From: Dyadobacter linearis | GTDB taxonomy: Bacteria; Bacteroidota; Bacteroidia; Cytophagales; Spirosomataceae | Direction: 5' to 3' | Length of the DNA stretch: 64,000 nt | NCBI RefSeq assembly: GCF_907165045.1 | Contig: NZ_CAJRAU010000001.1 | Coordinates: 682,001-746,000 of the forward strand | Program-made: the position numbers and the translations under genes | Shown: piece by piece, positions 32,285-41,330 of the stretch | Layout of the letters: each line of letters starts with the position of its first letter | Position numbering within the stretch: position 1 is the first letter of the stretch | The notes under the pieces: generated by a model | Databases searched by the model: none | Told to the model about the DNA's origin: nothing | Seen by the model: the letters and a program-made list of their open reading frames with translations, nothing else

Positions 32285-34636
32285 ATGTTCAATAATTATC
32301 TCAAAATCGCCTTTCGCAACCTGCTGCGAAACAAAGGATTTTCATCGATCAATATATTGGGGCTGTCTGTTGGCATGGCCAGTGCACTGCTGATCCTGCT
32401 CTGGATGTACAATGAATTCAGCTATGACCGATTTCACAGCAAAGGCGACCGCCTTTTTGCAGCCTGGAACAGGAGTATTGTTGACGGAGAAGTACTATGC
32501 TGGAATGGTACGCCCAAAATTCTCGGCCCTACATTAAAGGAGGAATATCCCGAAGTGGCCAATATATCCCGCAATTATTCCCGCTGGTACGTAACGCGGG
32601 TGGGCGAAAGGAAAATTTCCTCCGAGGCGATGACAACGGACGCCGCATTCCTGGAAATGTTTGACTTCAAACTTCTTCAAGGCGATCCGAAAACCGCGCT
32701 GAGCAATATCAGCTCTATTGTGATTACCCGGAAAATGGCGATTAAAATGTTTGATACCGAAGATGCGCTGGGGAAAACGCTGACGATCGACAAGGATAAT
32801 TTTACGGTAACCGGAATCATGCAGGACTTACCCACCAATACTGCATTTACCTTCGAATACCTGCTGCCCTGGCAATACATGAAAAAGACGGGACAGGACG
32901 ACGAACACTGGGGAAATAATACGGTCAAAACCTATATTGAACTGAAACCAGGAACTGACCAGGCGCGCTTTGCCGAAAAGATCAGGGATGTGACGATCAG
33001 GCATTCCAACAAGACCGAAGACAGCGAAATTTTCCTCCACCCGATCAGTAAGTGGCACCTTTATTCCAATTTTGAAGATGGAAAAATATCCGGCGGCCGA
33101 ATAGCGATTGTGCGGCTCTTTGGCATTATCGCTGCATTTATCCTATTGATCGCCTGCATCAATTTCATGAACCTCAGTACAGCGCGAAGCGAAAAGCGGG
33201 CGAAGGAAGTCGGGATACGGAAAACGGCCGGCGCAAATAAAGGCTTGCTGGTGGCGCAGTTTATGGGAGAATCCATTATGATATCGCTGATCGCAGGCAT
33301 ACTGGCTTTGATGCTCGTGGTCGCGGCGCTTTCTGCATTTAATTTATTAATAGGTAAAAATCTGGCCTTACCATATTCAAATCCCTATTTCTGGCTCGCT
33401 ATCCTGACTTTTATTGTATTTACAGGTATGGTTGCAGGCAGTTATCCCGCGTTTTTCCTGTCTTCTTTCAAGCCGATCGCGGTTCTAAAAGGAACATTCA
33501 AAAGAACCAATGCAATAGTAAGTCCGCGTAAAGTATTGGTTGTGGTACAATTCAGCTTTGCAATAGTCCTGATCATTTCCACACTTATTGTCGTACAGCA
33601 AATCAAGCACGCGCAGCGGCGCGATGCAGGTTATGACCGCGGACAAGTCGTTTTCCACTGGATCACCGGCGACATGGAAAAGAATTACCGCCAGATCAAA
33701 AGCGAACTGATTGCCTCCGGTGCTGCTTCTGTGACTAAAACGGCCTCGCCGCTCAGCTATGTGAATTCGGATACCTGGGGTATTAAGTGGGCTGGGAAAA
33801 ATCAGGCAGAGAATATCGATTTCGACCGTTTCAGCGAAGACGAAAATCTGGTAAAAACAGCTGGCCTCCAACTGCTGCAAGGTCGCGATATGGACCTTAC
33901 CAAGTTCCCTGCCGACTCCTCGGCAATGCTACTCAATGAAACCGCCGCAAAAGTAATGGGCTTCAAAGATCCGATCGGGCAGATCGTGAAAGATGAGGAG
34001 AAGTCGTATCGCGTAGTGGGTGTGGTCAAAGATTTTGTGATCGGCTCGCCTTACGAACATGCGCGGCCGATGGTGATCGAGGGGGCGCAGAGTTATTTCA
34101 ATGTGATTCACGTCAAACTTGGAACGGACAAATCGCCGGCTGATCAGCTCAAAAGTATGGAAGCTATTTTTAAGCGATATAACCCTGACTATCCTTTTGA
34201 ATACCATTTTGTAGATGCGGATTTCGCCCTCAAATTTGAGGATACCCGTCGCATTGCTACGTTGACAGGCCTTTTTGCCGGACTTACGATCTTCATTTCC
34301 TGCCTGGGACTTTTCGGATTGGCTGCCTACATGGCAGAAAACCGGGTGAAGGAAATTGGTGTGCGGAAAGTGCTCGGCGCCTCGGTGATGAGCATTACGG
34401 CGTTGCTTTCGGGTGAATTCATGATACTGGTCGGCATTTCGATTGTCATCGCCATTCCGACTGCCTGGTACGCAATGAGCCTGTGGCTCAGCGACTTCTC
34501 TTACCGGATCAATATGCAATGGTGGACGTTTGCACTCGCCGGCTTTCTGGCGGTCCTCGTGTCGCTGCTGACCGTCAGTTATCAGGCGATCCGGGCGGCT
34601 TTGCTGGATCCTGTGAAAAGCCTCCGGAGCGAATAA
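32285..34636 (+). CDS. FtsX/MacB-type ABC transporter permease (no ATPase)
   Basis: The 783-residue paralogue of the permease at 23085-25493 has the same order: an N-terminal helix (INILGLSVGMASALLILLW), a periplasmic MacB_PCD domain, three helices with KRAKEVGIRKTAGANKG, a second periplasmic domain and a final FtsX part with NRVKEIGVRKVLGASV ending DPVKSLRSE. No ATP-binding motifs are present. These proteins are thought to act with a separate MacB/LolD-like ATPase in moving lipids, peptides or lipoproteins across the envelope. The long upstream region carries palindromes and a -24/-12-like element. Confidence 0.93.
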   Translation: MFNNYLKIAFRNLLRNKGFSSINILGLSVGMASALLILLWMYNEFSYDRFHSKGDRLFAAWNRSIVDGEVLCWNGTPKILGPTLKEEYPEVANISRNYSRWYVTRVGERKISSEAMTTDAAFLEMFDFKLLQGDPKTALSNISSIVITRKMAIKMFDTEDALGKTLTIDKDNFTVTGIMQDLPTNTAFTFEYLLPWQYMKKTGQDDEHWGNNTVKTYIELKPGTDQARFAEKIRDVTIRHSNKTEDSEIFLHPISKWHLYSNFEDGKISGGRIAIVRLFGIIAAFILLIACINFMNLSTARSEKRAKEVGIRKTAGANKGLLVAQFMGESIMISLIAGILALMLVVAALSAFNLLIGKNLALPYSNPYFWLAILTFIVFTGMVAGSYPAFFLSSFKPIAVLKGTFKRTNAIVSPRKVLVVVQFSFAIVLIISTLIVVQQIKHAQRRDAGYDRGQVVFHWITGDMEKNYRQIKSELIASGAASVTKTASPLSYVNSDTWGIKWAGKNQAENIDFDRFSEDENLVKTAGLQLLQGRDMDLTKFPADSSAMLLNETAAKVMGFKDPIGQIVKDEEKSYRVVGVVKDFVIGSPYEHARPMVIEGAQSYFNVIHVKLGTDKSPADQLKSMEAIFKRYNPDYPFEYHFVDADFALKFEDTRRIATLTGLFAGLTIFISCLGLFGLAAYMAENRVKEIGVRKVLGASVMSITALLSGEFMILVGISIVIAIPTAWYAMSLWLSDFSYRINMQWWTFALAGFLAVLVSLLTVSYQAIRAALLDPVKSLRSE

Positions 34637-34690
34637 TAGGCCTGGAATGATTTTAGACGGCAGACTGGCGATCAAACTCGCCTATTACCG

Positions 34691-35461
34691 ATGATTGAAA
34701 CCCAAGCCGGAAAATTTTTCACAGGTACCAGCGGGCTGGTATTCCCAGTTCCGAATAAGCAATTTTATCCTCCTGAATATCAGGACAAAAGCCGCCTTAC
34801 CTATTATGGATCGCTGTTCAATAGCATTGAGATCAACAGCTCATTTTACAAAGTCCCGCTAGCCTCGACTGTGCGGAACTGGGCGACTCAGGTTCCCGAA
34901 AATTTTACATTTACATTCAAACTCTGGCGCGAGATCACACACAATAAGGGTCTGGTGTTCGATCCCGAGTACGTGAAAAAGTTCATGGAAGTTATCGGCC
35001 AGATCGGAGAGAAAAAGGGTTGTCTGCTGGTACAGTTCCCGCCTTCCTTGAAAGCAATTCTGCGCCCGCAACTGGAAAGATTGCTTACTACCATATCAGA
35101 ATCGGATCCTGACAAAAGCTGGAAAGTGGCGCTCGAATTTCGCCATAGCTCGTGGTACGAGGACGAAATTTTCGAAACGCTCGATGAATTTGGCTTTGAG
35201 ATTGTGCGGCATGACAAACCGGGCTCTGCTCCCGGCACGCTCGAATCTGAATCCGACTACATCTACCTGCGTTTCCACGGGCCGAATGGTGATTACAAAG
35301 GGCAATATGAAGATGATATGCTGATTGAATATGCGGAACATATTCAGGATTGGCTCGACGCAGGAAAAACCGTTTTCGCCTATTTCAACAATACGATGGG
35401 AGAAGCAATGAAAAATCTCACGCTGCTGAACTCCGTCGTGAAGAGTGGGCGGGAAGATTGA
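34691..35461 (+). CDS. DUF72 domain protein
   Basis: The 256-residue cytoplasmic protein has the DUF72 TIM-barrel marks: FTGTSGLVFP at the N terminus, FNSIEINSSFYKVP near residue 40, FTFKLWREITH near 80, LVQFPPSL near 118, ALEFRHSSWY near 148, YLRFHGPNGDYKG near 195 and VFAYFNNTMGEAMKN near 230. The family is widespread but its reaction is not established; YecE is the E. coli member. It follows the permease by 54 bp and could be read from the same transcript. Confidence 0.9.
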   Translation: MIETQAGKFFTGTSGLVFPVPNKQFYPPEYQDKSRLTYYGSLFNSIEINSSFYKVPLASTVRNWATQVPENFTFTFKLWREITHNKGLVFDPEYVKKFMEVIGQIGEKKGCLLVQFPPSLKAILRPQLERLLTTISESDPDKSWKVALEFRHSSWYEDEIFETLDEFGFEIVRHDKPGSAPGTLESESDYIYLRFHGPNGDYKGQYEDDMLIEYAEHIQDWLDAGKTVFAYFNNTMGEAMKNLTLLNSVVKSGRED

Positions 35462-35537
35462 TACCCTAAGAAAGACCTGCGGGCAGTGCGCTTGCCGACT
35501 TACGAATCGAGCTATTTACAAACGTGATTTGTAAATT

Positions 35538-36317
35538 TTAACAGCAATATCTTTTAAACCATTGCGAAATTCCAGATTCCACTATTTCGTCCCAGACCTT
35601 CTGCTCCCCTACTTTTTTGAAGTGACCGACCAACCTGTAAGGCTCATTGTTTATTGAATTATCAAAGAAAAACGCCTGGTAAGAAATTTCATTGGCCTTT
35701 TTTACAAGTTCAAGTGATCAGTAGTACCTGCTCTCAATCCTATCTTCTGGAACATAGTGGCCTTTCTTTCTGACCCGGAGCGCGACCCGGTATTTGTTGA
35801 TTTCCGGATCTTCCGTTGAAACAAAATAAAAATAAACTTTGTAACCATGCTCGGTAGCCCGCCGCATTATGTCCAGGTTTGATTCGTGCGAAAATACAGT
35901 TTCGAATGAAAACCGTTTTTTGGCTTCAAGAAGTTTTTCCCGGAGAAGTCTTGCTATAATCTGGGCAAGTCTGTCAGAATGTTTTTTTTCGACTAAATGT
36001 ATTTTACTGGCGCGCAATTCGAAGGACTTTTCGAGTTCTCCGACATTTAAACCGCTAATTAACAGACCGGAGGATTTTGCGTAGTCGAGAATATCCTGTT
36101 TGGTGCATTCAATTTCGTATTTTATAAAACTGAACGCATTTTTCTTTATCGCAGCAGCGATATCGTCGGCATTTATGTAGATACCTAAAAATATCGGCTT
36201 ACCGTTGACCACGGCTTTTTCAATAGATTTGATGACTGTGCTCTTTCCTGAGCCATTTGGGCCTGCAAAAACCCGAAGTCTTAATTGAGATTGAGGAGAA
36301 TTAGGTGTGTGTTCCAA
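35538..36317 (-). pseudogene. Zeta-toxin-like P-loop ATPase interrupted by an in-frame TGA
   Basis: The frame starts at 36317 with a Walker A motif FAGPNGSGKSTVIKS (about residues 16-30) and runs 199 residues to ESRYY, then meets TGA at 35718-35720. Past that stop the same frame continues for 59 residues with clear family sequence (SLELVKKANEIS, QAFFFDNSINNEPYR) to a TAA at 35538. Family members read YYRSL at this place, so a CGA to TGA change explains the break. A truncated product may still form. Zeta-type kinases phosphorylate UDP-sugars or other nucleotides. A small partner gene precedes it. Confidence 0.82.
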
Positions 36318-36344
36318 TAAGTGTAGATTATAAAGTCCGCTGTA

Positions 36345-36557
36345 CTAAACTTCCAGTTCCTTTATCCTTTCGATAGAGCCATCAGCATGTTGCTTCACGA
36401 CCCAGCCATCTCTTACCGTAACCACATACCCCATTACTTCCATCGCTTCCTTCGCAGCTACTCTGCCAGCTTGCTGTACTTTACTGATCAGCATTCTCTT
36501 CGTCAAGTAGATAGTGCTGTGATTCATGTTCCGCGATGATGAGTCTTTTGCTTTCAT
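36345..36557 (-). CDS. Small putative antitoxin partner of the zeta-like ATPase
   Basis: The product is 70 residues from ATG 36557; an in-frame ATG at 36527 is an alternative. It has a beta-strand/helix start (HSTIYLTKRMLISKVQQAG), a conserved-looking AKEAMEVMGYVVTVRDGWVVKQ and an acidic end. It lies 27 bp upstream of the zeta-like gene on the same strand, the usual order for such a pair. I infer an antitoxin role from position and size. If the ATPase is inactive the pair is a decaying module. Confidence 0.65.
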   Translation of the reverse strand: MKAKDSSSRNMNHSTIYLTKRMLISKVQQAGRVAAKEAMEVMGYVVTVRDGWVVKQHADGSIERIKELEV

Positions 36558-36721
36558 GGCTCTAAAATACAAAAAATCTGTGAAAGCGGGAGGCGCTCAG
36601 TGGAAACATGAGCTTCTGCAATTTCCCCAGTTAAAACTCACCCGGTTACAACCTTTCACGCCCATTTCTTTTCCTTGATTATGAATTGCCTGACTCCAAA
36701 CTCAACCTAATTCCTTTCCGT

Positions 36722-37684
36722 ATGAAACACCTTTCACTTTGCTTTTTGCTGCTGGTTTTTGTGCTGTTTTCTGGTTGTGGCCGTGATAGCAACAGTAATT
36801 CTGTCAATGCGATCATCGGTGATGCCAGTTTTATTGAGGCATTCGGCTTTGCGCCCGATGCGACGACGGATAATACGCTCAGGATCAGAACACATCTCCA
36901 ATATGTAGAGCGGCTGCTGCGGAACAGGGACGTTTCGTTTTTACCGGAAAAATTAAGAGAAAGGCGAACGGAATTGCTGGACCTGCTGCAAACGTATTCA
37001 GCTGCCGGGAAATACCCGAAAAACTACGATCACCCGAAGGATAGGAAGCCATGTTTTATGGATAAGGACGGAAATATTTGCGCAGTAGGTTATCTGATCG
37101 AGAAAACTGCCGGTCGTGAAATGGCCGAAGCGATCAATGCGGACTACCAATATGAGACGCTGATGACTATGAAGGATCAGGAGATCGATCGCTGGGTTGC
37201 CGCCAGCGGACTTACCAAGAAAGAATGCGCGATGATCCAGCCGACGTATGGTCCTATTATCCCGTTCCCCTCTGTTCCCGCTTCGGATTACCGGTACAGG
37301 ATGAAATCTGGTTATGTGATCAGTTCCGGGCTTCTGATCGGTACTAATGTTGCTGTGAATTTTATGAATGAGATAAATATCGCTGCGGGCAGTACCAATA
37401 AGGCAGTACCCGTGGTCGGGCTGATTACCGGCGCTGGTCAGATCGTACTCGGTGCGGTCGGGTATCATCCGGAAAATAGCCGGGGAACGGATTTCAACTA
37501 CTCCGATCAGCGAACGCTGTCAATCGTCAATATCGGTTTGGGGGCCGCGTCCATGGTTTTTAGTGCAAGAAATCTTGTGTGGCAGCAGAAAATGGCGAGG
37601 CGCAAAACTTCCTGGAATGTTTTCAGCTTTCCGGCGGGACGCAGTCAAACGGGCGTTGGCCTAAGTTTTAGCAGAAAAATCTGA
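36722..37684 (+). CDS. Hypothetical lipoprotein with conserved Cys-rich core
   Basis: The protein is 320 residues from ATG 36722, chosen because it gives a lipoprotein signal (LVFVLFSGC, Cys about 18). The soluble part contains RKPCFMDKDGNICAVGYLIE near residues 110-129, a pattern seen in uncharacterised Bacteroidota proteins, then a helical segment with KKECAMIQPTYGPI. Two weak hydrophobic stretches at about 205-260 (GYVISSGLLIGTNVAVNF; VVGLITGAGQIVLG) suggest membrane association. Function unknown; it stands alone. Confidence 0.72.
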   Translation: MKHLSLCFLLLVFVLFSGCGRDSNSNSVNAIIGDASFIEAFGFAPDATTDNTLRIRTHLQYVERLLRNRDVSFLPEKLRERRTELLDLLQTYSAAGKYPKNYDHPKDRKPCFMDKDGNICAVGYLIEKTAGREMAEAINADYQYETLMTMKDQEIDRWVAASGLTKKECAMIQPTYGPIIPFPSVPASDYRYRMKSGYVISSGLLIGTNVAVNFMNEINIAAGSTNKAVPVVGLITGAGQIVLGAVGYHPENSRGTDFNYSDQRTLSIVNIGLGAASMVFSARNLVWQQKMARRKTSWNVFSFPAGRSQTGVGLSFSRKI

Positions 37685-37722
37685 CCATGTGAGGCCCGTT
37701 AGCAGAGCCTCACATGCCTAGA

Positions 37723-38130
37723 TTACGCAGTTCGGATATCCACCATCCAGTCAATCCCGAATTTATCCTGAAACGCACCGTATATGTCGCCCCATATTTG
37801 CCTGTCCAGCGGGATCACAATGGTACCACCTTGGCTCAATGCCTCGTATTTCTCGCGCAATGCCGCTTCTTCGAAGCCGCTTAACGAGAGATTGATCTTG
37901 CCGGCGCCCAAAGGCATACCTTCCGGTGCGTCGCCGCCCATGAATTCGACGGAGCCGCCCATGAGGGTCCCGTGCATGATCTGGTCGCGGACCCCGGCAG
38001 GACAACTTCCGTCGAGATCGCCGTAGGTCATAAAATTTACTTCCCCGCCGAAAATATTTTGATAGAATTCAAATGCTTCGCGACAATTGCCATCGAACAT
38101 TAAATACGGATGCAAATCCATTTGTGCCAT
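37723..38130 (-). CDS. VOC family protein (PhnB-like)
   Basis: The 135-residue cytoplasmic protein has the PhnB/glyoxalase-like layout. It opens with HPYLMFDGNCREAFEFYQNIFGGEV, has the middle segment MHGTLMGGSVEFMGGD and ends in GDIYGAFQDKFGIDWMVDI. Such proteins bind small molecules or metals; PhnB-like members have no proven reaction. The promoter carries the C-rich element and TAGTTTTG box shared with the VOC gene at 42459 and the DoxX gene at 46963, so it is probably co-regulated with them. Confidence 0.88.
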   Translation of the reverse strand: MAQMDLHPYLMFDGNCREAFEFYQNIFGGEVNFMTYGDLDGSCPAGVRDQIMHGTLMGGSVEFMGGDAPEGMPLGAGKINLSLSGFEEAALREKYEALSQGGTIVIPLDRQIWGDIYGAFQDKFGIDWMVDIRTA

Positions 38131-38173
38131 GATTTATAGCGTTTTAGATTGTGATTGTTTAATTTTTGTGACA

Positions 38174-38230
38174 CAAAACTAGAAAGCCTGATAAATATGC
38201 TGCGGGTGAAATCGGGACAAAATCAGGGGG
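38174..38230 (-). promoter_or_regulatory. Promoter with shared C-rich element, VOC gene
   Basis: On the minus strand CCCCCTGATTTTGTCCC lies exactly 32 bp upstream of a -7 box TAGTTTTG (38174-38181), about 40 bp before the ATG. The same arrangement occurs at 42357-42413 and 47411-47467. Confidence 0.6.
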
Positions 38231-38302
38231 ACTTTGCGCCAATATAATTTGCGCTTCCAGACTGTATATTGATAAAAACAAACCTAATTCGTTGTTGATG
38301 CT

Positions 38303-38986
38303 ATGAAAAAATTACTTCTGCTCTGCTCATTCTTCGCATGCATTGCCGGTTACGGCGTAGCGCAGGATGCTTCCAAATTCAGGAGGTTTAGTGCCGGAAT
38401 CTATGCCGGGCCGCAGCTTTATGGAAAAGTATTCAGTCACAATAAGCTCGCCAAGATTTCAGGAATCACCGCGGGCATCGATCTCAGTTATGCGTTTTCT
38501 AATCAACCTGAGGGATTTTCGCTGCATTTCCAGCCCGGTTATAATACCTTCCGGCATTTCACATCGGAGGGCGCCAACACACAAATTTATATTGAAACTA
38601 CCTCGAAGTGGGGAGCGATCCATCTGCCGCTGCTGGCGCGTTACACTTTTGGCTCGGGCGGGATCCGGCCTTTCGCGGAAGCCGGGCCCATGCTGCGGCT
38701 ACGTACTGCCCTTAAAACACGCCACGCAGGCACGGGCTGCGGCGTTGCGGGATGCAGCGGGATAGTAATCAATGAAGATCTGCAACAGCAAGTCAGCAAG
38801 GATCTGGTCGGGATGACGGCCGGAGCTGGTGTGGAAGTGGATCTTTGGAAAGTTACAATTCCCATTTCTGTGCGCATTCAGGAAGGCTTTGGTACGTCTG
38901 AATCCCAAGTTGTACTCTACGACGGCCCTTATATCGAAAAGCTAAAAACCCGGACTATCCAGGTCACTGCGGGCATCAATTTTTGA
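38303..38986 (+). CDS. Outer-membrane beta-barrel protein (porin-like)
   Basis: The 227-residue protein has a signal peptide (MKKLLLLCSFFACIAGYGVAQ) and outer-membrane beta-barrel strands: FSAGIYAGPQLYGKV, FSLHFQPGYNTFRHF, HLPLLARYTFGSG, IRPFAEAGPMLRLR and a C-terminal strand TIQVTAGINF ending in Phe. A cysteine-containing loop (GTGCGVAGCSGI) near residue 145 could form a disulfide. It is divergent from the VOC gene. Function unknown. Confidence 0.82.
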   Translation: MKKLLLLCSFFACIAGYGVAQDASKFRRFSAGIYAGPQLYGKVFSHNKLAKISGITAGIDLSYAFSNQPEGFSLHFQPGYNTFRHFTSEGANTQIYIETTSKWGAIHLPLLARYTFGSGGIRPFAEAGPMLRLRTALKTRHAGTGCGVAGCSGIVINEDLQQQVSKDLVGMTAGAGVEVDLWKVTIPISVRIQEGFGTSESQVVLYDGPYIEKLKTRTIQVTAGINF

Positions 38987-39064
38987 GATACTACTATCCT
39001 TCGCAAATCTTATTCCCTGGCATAAAAATGTTGCGGTTTTTTGCTTCATCAAACTCAACATAAT

Positions 39065-39928
39065 ATGCATATCGTACTTGGAGCAACCGGACACGTCGGA
39101 TCTGCGGTAGCTGAAACGCTGCTTGGTGACGGCGAAAATGTAACAGTGGTAACGCGGGATGAGGGCAAATCGAAACATTGGAAGGATAAAGGAGCGCAGA
39201 TAGCGATCGCCGACGTGCACGATGTGGAGACGCTCAGAACAGTTTTACAGGGAGGCAAGCGGCTTTTTTTATTAAATCCACCCGCACTTCCCGATACAGA
39301 CACCGTCGCAGAAGAACGCAAAAGCATGCTATCCATCGTTTCAGCGCTGGCAGGTTCAGGTATTGAGAAAATCGTGGCGCTATCTACTTACGGTGCGCAG
39401 GCTGGTGACGGAATTGGTGATCTGGGTGTGTTGTTCGAAATGGAGCAGGAGCTCGCGAAAATTAATATCCCTACTACCGTAGTCCGTGCTGCCTACTACA
39501 TGAGCAACTGGGATGGATTTCTTGAATCTGCTCAGAAAGACGGCCAGATCTTCACATTATACCCGGCAGACTTCAAGCTCCCGATGGTTTCGCCGGAAAA
39601 CATTGGGCAGTTTGCCGCACAGCTACTCAAAGAACCTATTGAGAAAACGGGTTTGTATCATATAGAAGGCCCTGCGCAGTATTCGCCCGGCGAGGTCGCG
39701 GAAGCATTTTCCAAAGTACTCGGTAAAGAGGTGGAAACCATCGTGATTCCTCGCGAGGAATGGGTATCGGCGCTAACCAATATGGGATTTTCGCAAAAAG
39801 CAGGCGAGTCTATGGCTGCCATGACCGCAGTTACTTTGGATGAAAAGTATGAAACAACCGGCGAGCGCGTCAAAGGTGAGACGACGATTAATGATTATAT
39901 CACGCAGCTGGTCAGAACATCAGGCTGA
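39065..39928 (+). CDS. NAD(P)-binding NmrA/azoreductase-like protein
   Basis: The product is 287 residues from ATG 39065. The Rossmann motif begins immediately (MHIVLGATGHVGSAVAETLL), so the in-frame start at 39041 is less likely. This is the atypical SDR group (NmrA, quinone reductase 2-like), with VVTRDEGKSKHW as the cofactor-recognition strand and IVALSTYGAQ near residue 105 where classical SDRs have the catalytic serine region. The usual role is quinone or azo reduction, or redox sensing. It is convergent with the MpaB-like gene. Confidence 0.85.
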   Translation: MHIVLGATGHVGSAVAETLLGDGENVTVVTRDEGKSKHWKDKGAQIAIADVHDVETLRTVLQGGKRLFLLNPPALPDTDTVAEERKSMLSIVSALAGSGIEKIVALSTYGAQAGDGIGDLGVLFEMEQELAKINIPTTVVRAAYYMSNWDGFLESAQKDGQIFTLYPADFKLPMVSPENIGQFAAQLLKEPIEKTGLYHIEGPAQYSPGEVAEAFSKVLGKEVETIVIPREEWVSALTNMGFSQKAGESMAAMTAVTLDEKYETTGERVKGETTINDYITQLVRTSG

Positions 39929-39946
39929 TATCACACAGTACTGCAC

Positions 39947-40705
39947 TTATCTGGTGTCCAGATTCAGGATCTGAGGCTTATATTGCTCCGGCAAGATCAG
40001 GTTGCGTAATATATTTTGCAGCCTGATTTTGCGCATTCCTTTGTAAACGGGCAATATCAGACGGATAAGTGGCGCCCTTCCCAAATCCAGCAGCTCGTTG
40101 ACGCGCCACGGTGCGATTTCTCCCTGCACTTGCTTTAAGAGGTAATACCTTCCAAAACCGAGGTGCTTTTTGTATTGTTTATACAGGTCAATGGAGTAGC
40201 TGCTTTTGATCAGATTGTCGCGCAGGTGCTCTTCCCGCATTACCTTCCATTTTTCGTAAGAATCCGGCAAGCCGGCAATTCCCATTCGGAGTCCTACCTG
40301 GTTGAAAACCTGAAAAATCTCCGCCAGTTCTGCCGCAGTGAGCTTTCTTTCCAATAGTTCGAAGGAGCGGATTGAATAGTCGATCAGCATAAACAGCACG
40401 TCGCGATATGCCCAGTCTGGAATTTGTGCGCCACGTTTGTTTTCAACTTCCTTGTGAATGGCGGTGATCTGGTCGATCGCTTTCAATGCTTCATCATATT
40501 CAGCGAATACGATTTTTCGTGCGTAAGTAACAGTTGAGAATAATCGGCCCAGCGGATCAGCGGGGAGCTTTCCGGTAAAATACAGCCAGTCCACCGCCTT
40601 ATTTACAGCGAATTCGGCAGAAGCGCCAGCGAATATAAAAAGGATCGTATCCGCCTTTCCCCATATCTTCCGCACAATCGAATCTTGCTTAACAAACCAT
40701 TTCAT
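39947..40705 (-). CDS. MpaB/latex-clearing oxygenase-like protein (DUF2236)
   Basis: The 252-residue cytoplasmic protein opens SIVRKIWGKADTILFIFAGASAEFAVNKAV and has the family segment GKLPADPLGRLFSTVTYARKIVF, then WAYRDVLFMLIDYSIRSFELL and PDSYEKWKVM. These are marks of the oxygenase MpaB/DUF2236 family, whose best-known members are haem-dependent rubber oxygenases. The usual haem ligand cannot be proved here. A 19-bp palindrome just upstream of the start suggests repressor control. Confidence 0.75.
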   Translation of the reverse strand: MKWFVKQDSIVRKIWGKADTILFIFAGASAEFAVNKAVDWLYFTGKLPADPLGRLFSTVTYARKIVFAEYDEALKAIDQITAIHKEVENKRGAQIPDWAYRDVLFMLIDYSIRSFELLERKLTAAELAEIFQVFNQVGLRMGIAGLPDSYEKWKVMREEHLRDNLIKSSYSIDLYKQYKKHLGFGRYYLLKQVQGEIAPWRVNELLDLGRAPLIRLILPVYKGMRKIRLQNILRNLILPEQYKPQILNLDTR

Positions 40706-40716
40706 ATATTGTAAAG

Positions 40717-40735
40717 TACTTTGTAATTCAAAGTA
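40717..40735 (-). promoter_or_regulatory. Palindromic operator upstream of the MpaB-like gene
   Basis: TACTTTG and CAAAGTA flank TAATT, 12 bp before the start codon. The exact 7-bp arms and position fit a repressor site of MarR/PadR/TetR type; no regulator gene is adjacent. Confidence 0.5.
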
Positions 40736-40780
40736 ATGGAAAAATGTTCGATTTACAAACGATCATGTTCATTTATTGAA

Positions 40781-41185
40781 CTATTTTCTTCCTAAAAATT
40801 TGTTAACTATCCCCCTGGCGATATCCAAAAGGGCTTTGAAGGTATTGGGCTTGACAAAAAAATCGTCGGCACCTGCTGCGATCGCTCTTTTTTTGAGCTC
40901 CGGGTTGTCCGATGTAGATAGCATGACAGTCGGCAGGTCAACCAGTTCAGGATCCGATTTTATTTCCTTGATCGCTTCTACGCCATTCATTTTTGGCATA
41001 TTCATATCCACTACCACGACAGTCTGAGAAAGGTCTTTTGAGTTTTTGACATTATCTATCAGCTCCCGTCCATCCTCGGCCTCCACAACAGTCACATTCG
41101 GGTTGGCCTCCTCCAAAGCATCTTTTATTAGCATTCTGTCATCCTCGTCGTCATCCCCTAGATGAACTGTCTGACCATTCTTCAT
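40781..41185 (-). CDS. Single-domain response regulator (CheY-like)
   Basis: The 134-residue receiver is read from ATG 41185; a longer in-frame start at 41245 adds unrelated residues. It has the acidic cluster LGDDDEDDRM, the phospho-acceptor strand VVVVDMNMPKMNG, the Thr/Ser strand PTVMLSTSDN and the conserved lysine DFFVKPNT. No output domain is attached, so it acts by protein contact, like Rcp1/CheY-type relays. The GAF histidine kinase at 43335-44594 lies nearby but is not in the same operon. Confidence 0.92.
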   Translation of the reverse strand: MKNGQTVHLGDDDEDDRMLIKDALEEANPNVTVVEAEDGRELIDNVKNSKDLSQTVVVVDMNMPKMNGVEAIKEIKSDPELVDLPTVMLSTSDNPELKKRAIAAGADDFFVKPNTFKALLDIARGIVNKFLGRK

Positions 41186-41252
41186 ATTCGTAGCAGCTTG
41201 AAGGACAAATATATCAAATGATTGTGATTCGGCACTTATTTGCATTACCCTA

Positions 41253-41315
41253 AATCCCTGAAGGGACTTTCTTGCGGCGGCGCATACAATCAGACGAAAA
41301 GCCCCTTCAGGGGTT
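41253..41315. repeat. Imperfect inverted repeat between response regulator and TraB/GumN gene
   Basis: AATCCCTGAAGGGACTTTC (41253-41271) and GAAAAGCCCCTTCAGGGGTT are complementary with small gaps. The CCCTGAAGGG core resembles the CCCCCTAAAGGGGG core at 22992-23054, suggesting one intergenic repeat family. Confidence 0.65.
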
Positions 41316-41330
41316 GGGGTCTCGGCACCG

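Noticed and set aside
33929..34675. Open frame of 248 codons on the minus strand
   Set aside because: Wholly antisense to the FtsX permease; composition rich in Arg/His/Gln and without domain signs.
35718..35720. Selenocysteine or programmed readthrough at the TGA
   Set aside because: No SECIS-like hairpin is evident, and relatives have Arg rather than Cys at this site; a nonsense change is simpler.
40745..40782. Further TGTTC/GAAC palindrome like the permease activator sites
   Set aside because: TGTTC and GAAC are here 7 bp apart, not 6, no -24/-12 element follows, and the neighbouring gene is unrelated.
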